Assembly: GCF_019097595.1 (NCBI RefSeq)
Contig: NC_080717.1
Span: 9,998,836-10,062,835, forward strand
Source: Hemibagrus wyckioides
Lineage: Eukaryota; Chordata; Actinopteri; Siluriformes; Bagridae
Direction: 5' to 3'
Length of the DNA stretch: 64,000 nt
Within the stretch, counting starts at the first letter, position 1. Each line of letters opens with the position of its first letter. Both the position numbers and the translations under genes were made by a program. Of the stretch, positions 9,490 through 21,644 are shown in pieces. Below the pieces are notes generated by a model. It made no database searches and was not told where the DNA came from. It worked only from the letters and a program-made list of their open reading frames with translations.

Positions 9490-12399
9490 ATGGACAGTGA
9501 GATCGGGGAGCTGTTGGAGGAGTTTGAGGCCGTGGTGGAGGAAATGACCGCGCCGACGGAGAGCGCGCGCGGCTCCTGTGAGACTCTGCTGAACGATGCG
9601 AAACGGCGCGCTGCCCTCAGCGACGGAGTGACGGACAGCGGCATAGAGGACGCGGATGACGGTGAGTGCTACATCATCTCCTGCCCTTTAACAATACCGA
9701 AGTGTGGAAAGTCTTACTGCTTACATGGTGCCACACTTATAACCAGTCTCACGCCCCTGTTACACTTCACACGCTAAGTGCATGTGGAGGTTGCATGTTC
9801 TCCCCATCTCCGTGCAACAGGGGTTTCCCAAGGTGCTCTGGTTTCTCCCCAGAGTCCAAAAACAAGCGTGGTATGCTGATTGGTGTGTGTGTGTCCTGCA
9901 CAGGGTTGATGATTGTTCAGGGTGTTCCCTGCCTTGTGCACCATGTCCCCTGGGATAGACTCAAGCAGGGGCGATTCAAGGATTTTCATTTAAGGGGGGG
10001 CTCAGCCCCCAATTAGGGTATAATGGTAAAAAATAAATAAATAAATAAATAAAATAAAATAAACGTTTGACTAACAGGGTAGGATGGTAAACATATTGCA
10101 GCATTCCACTGTATTGCATAGATGTGTATAATATTTGAGAACTGAACAATCCAAATACGAGTCTTCCTGATCACACACACACACACACACACTTGTCCTC
10201 AGACCCTCGCTCTGTGACACCGCGGTCTGCGGATGGAAGAACATGCTGAAAGACAGGGAAGGGCTGAAGTCTGCCGCCGTTTTCATATGAAATTTAAAGG
10301 GGACTGAAGCGATCACGCATTTGTGTACAGTTTATGGAGAATTGCAGAATTTTAGGGGGGCTGAGTAGAAATGTTAGGGGGGCTAAAGCCCCCCTAAAAA
10401 TGGCCTAGCGACGCCCATGGACTCAAGGTTCCTCATGACCCAGTGTAGAATAAGTAGAAGAGAAAATGGATGGATGGAGAACTTCCACACTCAAATTTCC
10501 CACAGTGATGAATATAAACTCCTATACAGACACTTTTCTGTAACTCTTTCTGTAGGAAACAAGTTTCAACTTTTTTTTTCTCGTTGAGTTTAGCACAGAG
10601 TCACACAACAAAGACACATCATTAACTCACAATGGTATCCTGTACTGTTGTCAAGTCAGATTTTTTTTAGATTTGGAACATTAAAGCACTGTGTGTGTGT
10701 GTGTGTGTTTCTCAGCTAGTGAACCATCTCAGGCAAGCAGCTTGAATGCGAGTGTAGAGGAGCTCAACACTGCAGGCATGATGACTTCACGGAAAGGTAT
10801 CGCTGTTATATTTCAATCCTGATAACCATCACATTTACACAACAAAGCTGGAGGCATTGGAGTGTGTGTGTGTGTGTGTGGGTGCCATTTTTGTTTTGTG
10901 CAATTTCATACTTTGATGGAACTCTCAGTTCTGTGCTACCTCTGGGCATCTCGCTGACGTCCACCCATGCTTACACCTAGCCTTTAATTTTTTAGTAACT
11001 CAGTGTTTGAAGAGAGGGATTATTATAGACGCTTTAAATGAATTGAAGTGTTTATCAGTGAAAGCTCTTTATCTTATTTTGTCAGGCTACCATACACAAA
11101 AAGGATAAGACTCTGAACAGTTCCACCTCAAACCTTAGCAACACAGCGGAGCTGATCTGTTTCAGGCTAACTGAGCTAATCTCTTAGATAGGCACATTTT
11201 TTTAAGAGGATGTTTATGATAAGATTTTTAAGCCCGATTCAAAGCCGATTGAACATGCTGCTCCGCATTTGTTTCTTCCTTCTGAAGTGTGGGATTAGAT
11301 TTTATTTTCCAGTCCCATGCCCCCGTCTCCCCCCGGACTGTCAGATCGCATTTCCTCTTATAGAATATTCCAGAGGAAATGCTTGAGCTCTTAGCAGTAT
11401 TTCTACACATTCCAGAGCATTCCATCATCCAGCCCCTCCTTCACTGTGTCTCTCTTCTTCCATTTCCTTCAGCCAAACTTGGGGACACCTCAGACCTAGA
11501 GAGCTTTATTGAGAACTTGGACAAAGAGCTTGCAGGTAAGCTAACACAATCACCTTGAAAATATATTTCATGGGAGCAAATGTATTGCGTACGAACCTGA
11601 CTCTAGACTCACCCTGCCATGAATAATAATCATTCTGCTCCCTAGAATTAATTTGCTATTATTTATTTGCTTAAATGCTATGTCAGCAATCTGACTCCTA
11701 AATGACTGTCTAATTGAGTTAATGATATTTATAGAAAATTAGCTGCAAGCACTGACAGTATTCACACTAGCTAGCTTTGTAGTGATGCAAAACTGTCTCT
11801 TTTTTGCCTCTTATTATAACCATGTGAATGTATTGATATTTTGTTACATGCGATTTTTTCAAAACATTCACGTTCTGAGCACCAATCATCCTTAAATGGG
11901 AAAATAAACAATCAGAACAGAAAGGCTGTTAGACAACAGATAAACTGTGCAATAAGAAAGTACAAGTTCAATGGAGAGCAGTGATGAAGAGCTTTGGATA
12001 TTGCACGTGTGGGCTTTTATGTACTGCAGATATAGTATGTGAATATATTTGTTTTTCCACACTTCAGCACACGATAAATCATATGGTGTGTATATTTCCT
12101 CGAATCAAAAATTAGAGTGCAATCTGTGATAAAGTATACAGACAGAAATGAAATTTTCATTGCAGTGATAATGGCACTACTACTAAATTACCCCAGTGGC
12201 TGCCTATCAACAAAAGACCAGTGGTTTTACAAGGCCTGCTCTCAGCATGCCAGGCTATCAGTGGGTTGTAGGGATAAGTGCAGATCATGAATCATAAGTC
12301 CCCAGACATCTGGGCACACTTTGAGCATGTTAATCCTTTCTGCCTGTCTCCCCTGTCGACCCGAGCTATGACAACTTTATCTTCTTGACAGAGATGTGA
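9490..12399 (+). CDS. rgcc: Regulator of cell cycle RGCC / RGC-32 (complete, four coding exons)
   Basis: Small regulator of cell-cycle kinase activity; the mammalian protein binds and modulates CDK1 and responds to complement and TGF-beta. Coding exons: 9490-9661, 10716-10796, 11473-11535 and 12392-12399, all joined in phase 1 with GT-AG borders, giving 107 residues (human 137). Residues 6-20 (GELLEEFEAVVEEMT) match the human ALCEFDAVLADF helix; KRR at 38-40 and the Ser/Asp-rich SDGVTDSGIEDADD match the human KRRSS...SDSSGFSDSE block. The C-terminal AKLGDTSDLESFIENLDKEL is nearly identical to the human end, and the last exon adds only Glu-Met-stop. The human CDK1 site Thr-Pro just before QKAKLGD is Thr-Ser here (T81-S82). 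Exon 1 is CpG-rich. The start is ATG 9490 because the in-frame ATG at 9460 lies in the intron. Identification is firm; orthology to human RGCC versus a duplicate is open. Confidence 0.92.
9780..10490 (-). repeat. Dispersed repeat split by a hAT insertion
   Basis: Segments 9780-9965 and 10428-10490 form one repeat copy ('TGCATGTTCTCCCCATCTCC', 'TTCTCCCCAGAGTCCAAAAA', ending near 'AAAATGGATGGATGG'), the reverse-oriented relative of the copy at 13590. It lies in rgcc intron 2 and is interrupted by the element at 9966-10419. Confidence 0.7.
9966..10419. mobile_element. Non-autonomous hAT-like element with 8-bp target duplication
   Basis: A 454-bp insertion flanked by GACTCAAG at 9958-9965 and 10420-10427, the 8-bp duplication typical of hAT transposons. 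The ends CAGGGGCG... and ...CGCCCATG are imperfect inverted repeats (7 of 8), and both ends continue into G-runs ('AAGGGGGGGCT' and 'AGCCCCCCTAAAAATGG'). It contains (AAAT)n and (AC)n and no transposase frame. It sits inside an older repeat, so the order of insertion is clear. Confidence 0.8.
10691..10708. repeat. (TG)n next to the rgcc exon 3 acceptor
   Basis: Eighteen bases of TG just before the TTTCTCAG acceptor at 10715; in effect part of the polypyrimidine/UG-rich stretch of this splice site. Confidence 0.8.
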
Positions 12400-13040
12400 A
12401 CAGACAGGACTCATGTAACTACAGGACAGGAGCCAAGACTATCAGCACGTACCAGCAAGAAGAGAACTGGCATCCATGAACAAACCAAATCCCCATCTCG
12501 GACAGGAGATTCAGGTTGTAGGGCACCCGAAAACAGTAATTACGGACAACAAATTACAACCAAGGCAAGTTAGCATGAGCAATCTTTAATCCTGAGAAAA
12601 TGCATCTGATTTATTAGTACAGACGTTGGTATTTTCGGAATTTCATTGAATATGAACCAAGACAAATATCTCAAGCAGTAATAATGCTGGATTATGAAGT
12701 TTTTTTTTATTGTTTGCTATGAAGATTTGCTATGTCTGGCTAAATTTGTTTGTAATTCTGCCAGCTCATTAAGCTCTTGAACTATAACCTCTGTTTTTTC
12801 AATCCAATCCTATGCTTAAGTCCTCATTTTTTTTTGATGTACAATCTCTCAGGAGTTCTAACTGTACTGTTATTGTTAAATTATTTTCTGGAATCTTATT
12901 GGCTCATGGCAGCTAACTGTAGTTTTTTTTACTGTATAAATATTCATGTTATCGCTCTTTGTATCTGTATTTGACTGATATTAATTGAGATTTTTTAAGA
13001 AAAGGTATATTTTGTAAAATAAAAATGATATATATTTTAT
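12400..13040 (+). other. rgcc: 3' untranslated region of rgcc
   Basis: From the TGA at 12397-12399 the last exon runs through AT-rich sequence to a poly(A) signal AATAAA at 13018-13023. It contains T-runs and several ATTTA-type motifs but no coding sequence, so the short open frame at 12777 is ignored. Confidence 0.6.
13018..13023 (+). terminator. rgcc: rgcc poly(A) signal
   Basis: AATAAA about 620 bases after the stop codon, the first canonical hexamer I see in the downstream AT-rich stretch; cleavage is expected 10-30 bases further. Confidence 0.55.
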
Positions 13041-13588
13041 TTTGAAAGCATATTGAAAGTTTCTCATTCATTATTCTGTCTCTGGTATGGTAATAGCATG
13101 TGTAGTTGCTTTACAGTTCAGCAAGTTACCTAGAATTGACGCGTCTTCCTGTGAACAGTACCAAGTTTCACTTTGTCGAGGTAAATGTTTCTGCATCTAA
13201 ACAAGGAAATTGTGGTTTGTCGTTAAGCCCAGACAGGAAGTGCATCATTTGTGCTGCTCTAGAAACAGTGCATGTGATGGAATTTGTAAGGAACTAGTGC
13301 TTTAAAAAGCCCATATTGTGCAATGAAGAGGCAACAATGCCTAATTCTCTTTGTCTCAATGGAAACTGAGCTGCAGTCATCACATTAAGAAGAGGAAGCA
13401 GAATTGCATCATCATGGCTCTTATGATCTCAGCAGTGATTTATAGTTAGCACTTGAAACATGATAATCACACCATCCATAGATATTTCTAGATTTAGAGC
13501 CTCCAAATCTGTAGTTTACAGTTTAGAAGACCTTTAGCCAATTTCAAGTCATGCTCCAATTTTAAATAAATCAAATTTGACACTGAAT

Positions 13589-13915
13589 CATTCATTCATT
13601 GTCTATACCCACTTATTCCTAGGGTCACAGGGGTCTGCTGGAGCCTATCCCAGCACACATAGGGCGAAAGGCAGGGGTACACCCTGGACAGGTCACCAGT
13701 CCATCACAGGGCCACACATAGACAAACAACCACACACACTCGCAGGCAATTTAGAATTACCAATCAACCTAATGTACATGTTATTGGACTGTGGGAGTAA
13801 ACCCGCGCAGGCATGGGGAGAACATGCAAACTCCACACAGAAAGGCCCCAGCCTGTTCGACCCCAGGATTCAAGCCCAGGACCTTCTTGCTGTGAGGCAA
13901 CAGTGCTAGCCCAAC
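13589..13915 (+). repeat. Dispersed repeat, near-complete copy
   Basis: Contains the serial motifs 'GGAGCCTATCCCAGCACACA', 'GTACACCCTGGACAGGTCAC', 'CAATTTAGAATTACCAATCA', 'GGACTGTGGGAGTAAACCC' and 'GGGAGAACATGCAAACTCCA'. This order is familiar from abundant teleost repeats; I cannot assign a class. The 110-codon open frame across it is not a gene. Confidence 0.75.
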
Positions 13916-14712
13916 ACTGAATCAAAATAAAGCCAATACCTCAGGCTTAGTCAGTAGCTGCAATGTCTGAGACAGTGAAGAGAGATGAGCATCCCTAGCC
14001 CAATTTATTAGGTCTCTTCCATTTTAAATGAACTAATTATTGACATTGGCACTATGTAAGCCAAGACAGCATGGAAACGTGGAGGTAAGCATGATTACTA
14101 GATTAGCTAGCTGAATGAGAGAGACTAGTTGGATTTGAGGTTTTTCAGGAAAGATGCTCTGCGCTGAATCTGGTATTTTGTTGGTTGTTAGCAGTTGCTT
14201 GTTGTGTTAAATATATCTGCTGGAGCCTATGGGTAAGTGTAAGGGGCAACTTAATAGATATCTAACTATGTAACTATGTATGAATACCATGGACAAATAA
14301 ACATGAGCTAGCTATGGATAGCAGTGGATGTAACCTTTTTGTTACTGACATGTAATTCCCATGGTTAGGTAAAAAAACAAACAAACAGAAAATAGAACAT
14401 TTTTGGATTTTCTGTGTCAATTATAAACTACTAAATTTCCATAATTTTCTTGATGACATTTTACTCAAATAAATGACTATTTTAGTCACCTTTCGAGGGA
14501 ACTCAACGCAATGTCATGGCTGAAATTATAAGTTCCCTTCTGAGGAAACTGGATCACATACGTAACTTGGTGTAGATTTTTTTCGCTTTCCAGTGTGGCT
14601 AATAAGATTGTTAGTGATGTGAATATGCAAACTGGCAGCTTTCAGGTTTTTAAACCTATTAAATCAATTGATCTTTTGTTGCTGTTTAACTGAATGCTTG
14701 ACACACTCCTTT

Positions 14713-14910
14713 AATTCATTCCTTCATCTTTAGTAGTCTCTTTATCCTGATCAGGGATGCAGTGGATCCAGAGTTTATCCTTGTAACACTGCATGCAAGG
14801 TGTTTTAGGGAAATGAAGTATCGTGTTTATGCAGTGCTGCTGGAGGAACAGCAGGGAGAATGTTCATGCTGCTTGGTCTGTTTGTTTGTTTAAAGACATT
14901 GTGTTCAGGG
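14713..14910 (+). repeat. Decayed copy of the same dispersed repeat
   Basis: 'ATTCATTCCTTCATCTTTAG' and 'ATCCTGATCAGGGATGCAGT' resemble the head of the repeat at 13589; the rest is degraded. Confidence 0.45.
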
Positions 14911-16181
14911 TGTTTTCTCCAACCCGCCTCCTTGGGGGAAATGAAGTTGACTGCTGCAATTAAATCCTACATAAACAGGAATTTGTATCCCACCTATACA
15001 GAAAGGGTGACGTGACCCTCAAGGCACAGCAGTTTAACCGCCTGTGTCATCAGCAACTTCCTTTTGAGGCCATGTATCACTACAGGTTGGAATGTTCCAA
15101 ATGGGAAGTCCAGTTACAAAGCAAAACTGAGTGAGGTGTATGGATGTTTGGATACCGTTGTTAAAGGAAATGAAACCAAATAACATGACTGAAACCACAA
15201 AGTTCCTAGTTTGCATTTAGTTGAAGTTTTCCACAAGTAATATGCATTATTTTCCAACAGTCAGAGGCATATAGTAGCTAAGGGGGTGGACAGGGGTGGC
15301 TAATGCCTTCAGTTCTAAGGTTCTTTATGTTTTTGTGAAAACAGCATGGCTACAACACAGTGTCTCTGGTTGGATCAGGTGACCAAACCAATACGACAGT
15401 GCTCAAAGTATCACAGTAGATGTGATGTGGTTGTCTTTTTTTGGCAGCAGGTCAAAGTGCAGGGGAAAATCTGGGGAGGCTGGTTGTTGTTTTGGTCATG
15501 AATAGAACATAACCATTCATATTAAAATTCACACTCGGTTCCTCTACCCTTTAACATTGCAAATCCACTCTCAGGCAATTTGGCATTTTTTATGTGTAAA
15601 CAGCATGTACAATAAGTCAAAAGAAATATCATGGCGCATTTTCAACTGATTGCCTCATTAAAATGACATCAAAATGGTCTGGTTACAGCTTTGAGTATTC
15701 CTGTAAGGGTTTATTAAAATGCAGGGGATGATGAGAGGATGAACATTCCGTGGGTCCACGTTATTATTAATGTAATTAATCTAGCACAGTTCAGTGATTT
15801 CCTCCTCTTCATGCCTACTAATTAAAGAAATTAATTAGTGAGCAAGCTAATAAGTGAGCTGTGATAACTAAGTGAGCTTTAAGTGTCTTTAAGCTGGCTA
15901 ATTAGGTTAGCTAGCTCTGGTATCAAAGCTGACTAAGGCATTCCTAACATAGTTAGTGAAATGATTCAACTAAGTTATGCTAAGAAAAAAACGTATAAAG
16001 ATGAATGTACTATTGTTGTGCTATGAATATAATTCATTGCATCTATTTTGGCTGTAAATATGTATGTTGTATAAGTCCAGTATGCTAGCTGTATATTAGC
16101 AGTATATGCTTTCTGGGAGACCTTAGGGGTTCATGTATATGGATGTTTCTTAAACGGTATCAGGTACCCAAAGCAAAAATT

Positions 16182-16225
16182 TCCATTCATCCATCCATCC
16201 ATCCATCCATCCATCCATCCATTTT

Positions 16226-16289
<64 letters not shown>

Positions 16290-16291
16290 TC
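16182..16291. repeat. (CATC)n plus (TTTC)n arrays
   Basis: Ten CATC units to about 16221, then (TTTC)n from 16225 to 16291. They form the head of a dispersed repeat that continues to about 16480. Confidence 0.95.
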
Positions 16292-16480
16292 CTCAATAAG
16301 TTTTTTATACTGGTCATGTTTGTTGTGGATTTGGACCCTATCCTGGGAACACTTGGCACAGGATGGGAATACACCCTGGTTAGGATGTCAGTCCATCACA
16401 TTGTGCCATGCACACACAAGTATTCATACCAGTCCAAGTTGTGATGTGTAAGGAAACTGGGGATCCTGGCACTGTTTGTG
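16292..16480 (+). repeat. Dispersed repeat body following the CATC/TTTC arrays
   Basis: 'GACCCTATCCTGGGAACACT', 'GGAATACACCCTGGTTAGGA' and 'TCAGTCCATCACATTGTGCC' match the repeat family at 13589 and 33310. Confidence 0.6.
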
Positions 16481-16914
16481 CTAATGGGAAAAACAAGCAC
16501 ATTTCTTTGCCTAAATTTCAAATCTTGGGAGGCTCTGGTACAAGATCATGAATAACTATTGAGCCATGACAGAACTAACATGTGACCTGTGAGAATTGAT
16601 GGTTAAGCAGTCAACCCTGTCAGCTTCCAAAAACTATTTAACCCTTGTACAGCTTTTTATATGAGCGTTAAGTCTTGACAGTTGTTATGACAGTTTATGT
16701 TCCGTTACCAGGCCATGTGATGTTATCATGACTGGGTATCTCATAATTACAGTGACACGCTCCAGTTAGCATACACTGTAACACATGTTAACATCTATAA
16801 TGCAGAAATTACACTGACCTATAAGTTGCTAAGAAGCTCATGTTTGCACAATTCCACTTGACTATAAACAGTTGTAGAAAGGAAATTACTTATAATCACA
16901 CCCTCTAGTTTCAC

Positions 16915-17145
16915 CCAAATGAGGATGAGGTTACCTTTTTTTCCCCCCCTGGGTTTTTCCTTGCCACCATTACCACAGGCTTGCTCATACGGAATAAATA
17001 TTCATTTTAAACTCTGAAATTTTTATTTTGTATTTTTATATTTCTGTAAATAAATATTTAGAGACATTATTCTGTGAAAAAAAAATTCTATTTGCGACAA
17101 TGTTAAAAGCACTATACAAATAAAATTGAAATGAATTGAATGATG
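16915..17145 (+). repeat. Teleost dispersed repeat (copy 3)
   Basis: 'GATGAGGTTACC', 'TTTTTCCTTGCCACCATTAC', 'GGCTTGCTCATACGG' and 'AAAGCACTATACAAATAAAA' occur in this order, the reverse of copy 1 at 5425-5600. Confidence 0.75.
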
Positions 17146-17539
17146 TACTTCATGACAAGCATTTAAATTACATGTTATTCTAAGTTTACGGTGGCATCAT
17201 TTTTCATGCCATTAATAATTGACAACCAGGACGTTACTAGAGTACAGATGCAAGTAATTTTTAGCGTGTGGTATAGTTTGGTAAGAGATAATGCTTACCA
17301 AAGAACCACAAAAATGAAAGAATATTAAACTAAAAGAAAGTTCTTTACCTGTGTTACACAAAAGGTTTGGAATAAAAATCTTAGAAAAGGAAAAGATGGT
17401 ACATATTTGCCTCACAACAACAACAATCTGTGTTGTAAACTTAAAGAGGGATGCCCTGTCCTACACTAATATTAAAAGGAAATGAAAAAGCTAGTTAGTT
17501 TGTCTTGATGTCCATTAAAAAAATGTATTCCTTTTGGTT

Positions 17540-17860
17540 GTTTTCTGCATCAGCGAACATTTCACCTGAGCACTTTTCCATCTATGTACTTGAACTGCAG
17601 CACTTCAGAACAGGGCGTTAGAGTTTAGTTTGAGAGCGCTAACATAAATCCTTGGCAACAACATGTGTAATTGTGTTTCATTACATAAATCCTTGGCAAC
17701 AACATGTGTAATTGTGTTTCATTGTGGAAAATAAAGTTTTGTGCCTCGAAATCGCAGTGTTTACAGCTTGACTCTATAAGTTTAAATGTGATTTGTGATG
17801 AAACATGTGCTTGAAGAGTTTAGGAGACCTGCATTGTCACTGTGTTCGAGTCTCATTTGC
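17540..17860 (+). repeat. Unclassified dispersed repeat, copy 1
   Basis: Shares 'CACCTGAGCACTTTTCCAT', 'TGCAGCACTTCAG', 'CAGCTTGAC' and 'GAGACCTGCA' in the same order with 31050-31320. It also contains a 41-bp tandem duplication at 17642-17723. No coding signal or tRNA-like head; class unknown. Confidence 0.6.
17642..17723. repeat. Perfect 41-bp tandem duplication
   Basis: Two adjacent identical 41-bp units starting 'ACATAAATCCTTGGCAACAA' (17642-17682 and 17683-17723). Perfect identity implies a recent event or an assembly artefact. Confidence 0.95.
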
Positions 17861-19639
17861 TAGGACTATGGACTGAATGGATCCTGTTTGACTTAAAAGA
17901 TATCTCAAAAAACATATTGCTCGAGCCAGGGGCGAACAATACACCAGGTGAACAAATGTGGGAAACTAGGAACTAAAGAGATGAAGCTTTTCAAGCATTC
18001 AGTTAGAAATGACAAGATTTAGAGTATAGACATAATGTCAAGTAAACAACTGTTTCTTTAAAAGAGGTTTAGCATAGCAGGGTCCCGTTTTAGGGTCCCT
18101 CGGGGCTTGGAATTGAAACTGAAGCAGTTTAATTCAAATGTACAGGTTATAATCACAACATAATTTAAAAAAAATGACATTACTGTCATCAACATTTTAG
18201 CTGTGTATTACGAAATACCGTATGATCATTTTATTAGTGATTATTAAAATCCAAATCTAAAATTCGGTAATAAATCAATGATTCTTCTACGTCCTCAATA
18301 CATTCATTTATCTGGAGTCCTTGTTTAAAACAGGAAGCTTGACAAGCTCTTTTTAAGACTTAAAAGAACGGCTTTCATGTCCATTGGCCTCATTAAAAAT
18401 GAATCATTACCTTATCTTTGATGTATACATTACAGAACCAGCTCCTCTGTGCTCTGACATTAATAAAAAACCAGACTGATACGACACTAGTAAGGGTTGA
18501 AAGAGACAAGTGCACCTTCAAGATTAACAAATGGCCACCTGCTCCAGAGGTTCAGAAATCTGAAAGAAACCTGCTCTACTGTGAAAAACAGTTCTGACTC
18601 TAAATATCTTGCTACTCTTTTCCTACTGCCATCTCATGGTCAGCCGCTGTTGATGCAGCTTTCTAGTAAAGCTTTCGAACAGAATGGAGAGCCGGTTCTC
18701 AGGATTGGTGTGCGACAAGCCATGCAAAATGGCAGTGCAGTATTATCTGGTCGATACTTTGTAATCTTCATTATTACCAAGGGGATGGTTTCAGACCTTC
18801 ACTGCAACACATGACAAAGCAATAATCCATGGCTTATAAAATAGCAAGTGCGTGTAAAATAGCAAGCAAATAAAAGTCAGCTGCTATAATAAGATAATAC
18901 TGATGGGAAACTGGGAACTCAAGTTAGCAATTACCTGACAATGTCCATCCTTTAACTCAGTTCAGGGCACTCAGGCTGTGACTGTACAGCCATCTCCTCT
19001 GTTGTATACTGTATCTACAGAGACTCGTGAAGCTCTGTAAATAGCACACAGCTGGATGTTCTTACCCCATGGCTATATCTATTCCCAGCAATCAGAGCAG
19101 TGCCATTTTCATCCCATTCACATACAGCACTAAATATATAACACCCTATAAAAATCAGTTCCTTACTGAGAGAAGAGCTTTAAAGAAAAGCCTATAAAGC
19201 ATTGTTTATTGTGATCTTCAATTTTGCTTGTCTGTGAATAAACTAATAGCAGCAGACTTAGTTTCTGAAATCTCTGTTCATCAATAAAAAAGTTCTCCAC
19301 TCCCAAAGGTGCAAATGGCTCAGTTTGTCTGCTTTCTTAGCTTAAATAGTGGAAGATTCATGAGCCCAAAGACAATCATCCATCAAAACCCCTCCCATAC
19401 AGAAAATGCAACATAAATAAGGAAAAGGGAGAACATATGAACCGCACTTGTATTTTTCTCTTTTGCCATATCCACAATACATATACTCTAAACAGACCTT
19501 TGTGCTACATTGCTTGATCTACACTATCATTTTACCACCTTCTTTTTGATAGTAGGTGCTTGGTTTTACAATTATTGTCCCCCGCAGCATAAAATGCAAT
19601 GATATTATAGAATGCATTTATTGTTCCTTTACGGCACAG

Positions 19640-20310
19640 TAGCCGCATCTGGGTCATTACCTACAGTAGGTAAGGTTAATGCGATTCAGCCATGTCGTTA
19701 GCTTTCCTTGCTTTATGGCACGCCTGCAGCTAGACCTCTTTAATGTGCACAATGTGGCACGTGCAATTAGCGTATATCTCCACTTGGTGCCTGATAGCCC
19801 ATTCAAGGTGGAACGTGGCCTTGTGAATGCAAAGCCACAGCTAATTATCTTTAAGAGAAAGATTGGAAGTTGATGAGAGACTGCAGGGAATTGGCTGAGA
19901 ACGAAGAGAGAGAGAGAGAGAGAGAGAGCAAGCTCTGCATGCTTGTTAGATGTTTGTCTCACTTCTTAGGCTTCTTCAGGCCATCCATCACCTAGACAGA
20001 ATCATTACTGTTCCAGTCAATGCAGCAGCTGGGCTCAATGTCCCTTAAGGAGCACTGCATCGTGCTACAGCACAATCCAGTCCAAGCAGCTTTGTTATTG
20101 TTTTATCATGCAGAAAATGGTCGCGCGCCTAATTAATACCGAAGCACTAGATTTCTTATTGCCTCCTCTTGGCTGCCTAGTGCTAGATTGTCCAAACAAA
20201 GTGTCTTTATTATCCATCTCCTCAGGCTGCAAGACCCTCAGGTTGGCATGCAATCCACACGATGGTTGCATTAAATTTGAAGTCTGGACACTGGCCTGAC
20301 ACACCCACAG
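19640..20310. promoter_or_regulatory. Candidate conserved non-coding region
   Basis: A 670-bp repeat-poor block of balanced composition apart from a (GA)n tract at 19906-19928. It contains an E-box CACGTG in 'GTGGCACGTGCAATTAGCG', a homeodomain-type core in 'AGCTAATTATCTTTAAG', and 'TTTGTTATTG' (SOX-like). The reading frames on both strands are not gene-like. The enhancer assignment is inference only. Confidence 0.25.
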
Positions 20311-20984
20311 AGTAAGATCAATGTCACGTTTTTTTTTTTTGTTTGTTTTTTTTTACAAGGACAACATTTACCTAAAAGCATTTTTGCAGCATGCTGAAAC
20401 AGCAGCATTTCAGGTTAAACATGTCCTCACTGCATAAAGCGATGAATTGCTCCAGCATGGAAAGGATCTGAATCATGCAAAGTAAGTTAACTTCTCCAGT
20501 CCTCACAGTGAAAACATCCACAATATTTCATTTCTAATGCCTGATTATGAATGCTTTCAGCATATAAATACAAGCTTCCTTATCTGCCTTCCTCTACATA
20601 GACAAGAAAATATTGGAATCTCTGTGTGTCTAAAAATCTGTCTAGATCTGGAGTAACAGAAAATATATGTAGTCCAAATGCACTCTGTGCTGATTGATTC
20701 CTCCACCGGGTGTAATATCTTACTGAAACATAAAAAAAGGAACAGTAGCAGATCTGGGAAATGGTATGCAGAGACCTCATTTTTCTTCTTTATTTAATAG
20801 GATAGTCTCAAGGAAACCCATGTAGAATGAATAATGAATACTTAACATTTTACGACGACAATGAACACATAGTATTATCAAGCTTAGTGCAAGTCCTTGT
20901 CATATGGTCTTCTGCCATACAAAAACCCTGTGAGATCCAAACATATGTAAGTATTCTGAAAACAGCTGACACATACAGTGAAAT

Positions 20985-21330
20985 ACAGTGCAATCCACAA
21001 GTAATTAGACAATAAACACTTTCTGTTGTTGTAGTGATGTGGTCCAATGCAATATATTTCAAATGTGATCGTGACTAAGTGAACAAATTGAAGCTTTAAA
21101 TGGAGACTATTTATGTCAATAGATGAGCCATGTAAAAATCACAATCGTTTTTACACACAGTCTCCCTTTTCCGGGGATAATTGGACAAATTAACTTAATA
21201 CTCCTGAAAAACATTGTTATGCTTGGTACTTGTCTGCCAAATCTTTGCAGTCAAGAGATGCCTGTAGTCTCTGACCCACAGATATAATCAGACACTGGAT
21301 ATCTTCATTAGTGATGTTCTGTCAGGCGTT
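20985..21330. mobile_element. Decayed DNA-transposon-like repeat
   Basis: 'CAGTGCAATCCACAAGTAAT' followed by 'CAGTCTCCCTTTTCCGGGGA' and 'ATAATTGGACAAATTAACTT' resembles the end of a teleost DNA transposon family. No ends or transposase can be defined. Confidence 0.3.
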
Positions 21331-21644
21331 TAATACAGTCATCCTGTTTGTTCCAAGAACATTTTGCCTTCAGACTTCTCTTTAAACCATCACATAATCT
21401 GTGCTGAACAAAACATTATTTATTTATTTACTATTTATGCATTTAGAACAGTGTCAGGAATGATTAATCTATATTAATAGAGAAATACTTTCATGTCCTA
21501 ATGCCATTGTTAACAGCATGGCTAACCAGCTGTCAGTGAATTAGCTCATATTTAGTTTCGATCAGCACAAATAACACTTCAGTATTTTAGCAATTCCTCA
21601 GTAGACAAGTAAACAAGTTTTGTTCATCACAAACATAAGCCCAG

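Noticed and set aside
13577..13909. 110-codon open frame
   Set aside because: Lies wholly within a dispersed teleost repeat.
14485..14570. Palindromic GTTCCCTT-type motif as a MITE
   Set aside because: Only one partial inverted pair is visible and the ends cannot be defined.
18497..18814. 105-codon open frame
   Set aside because: No recognisable domain, splice context or composition bias; length is compatible with chance.
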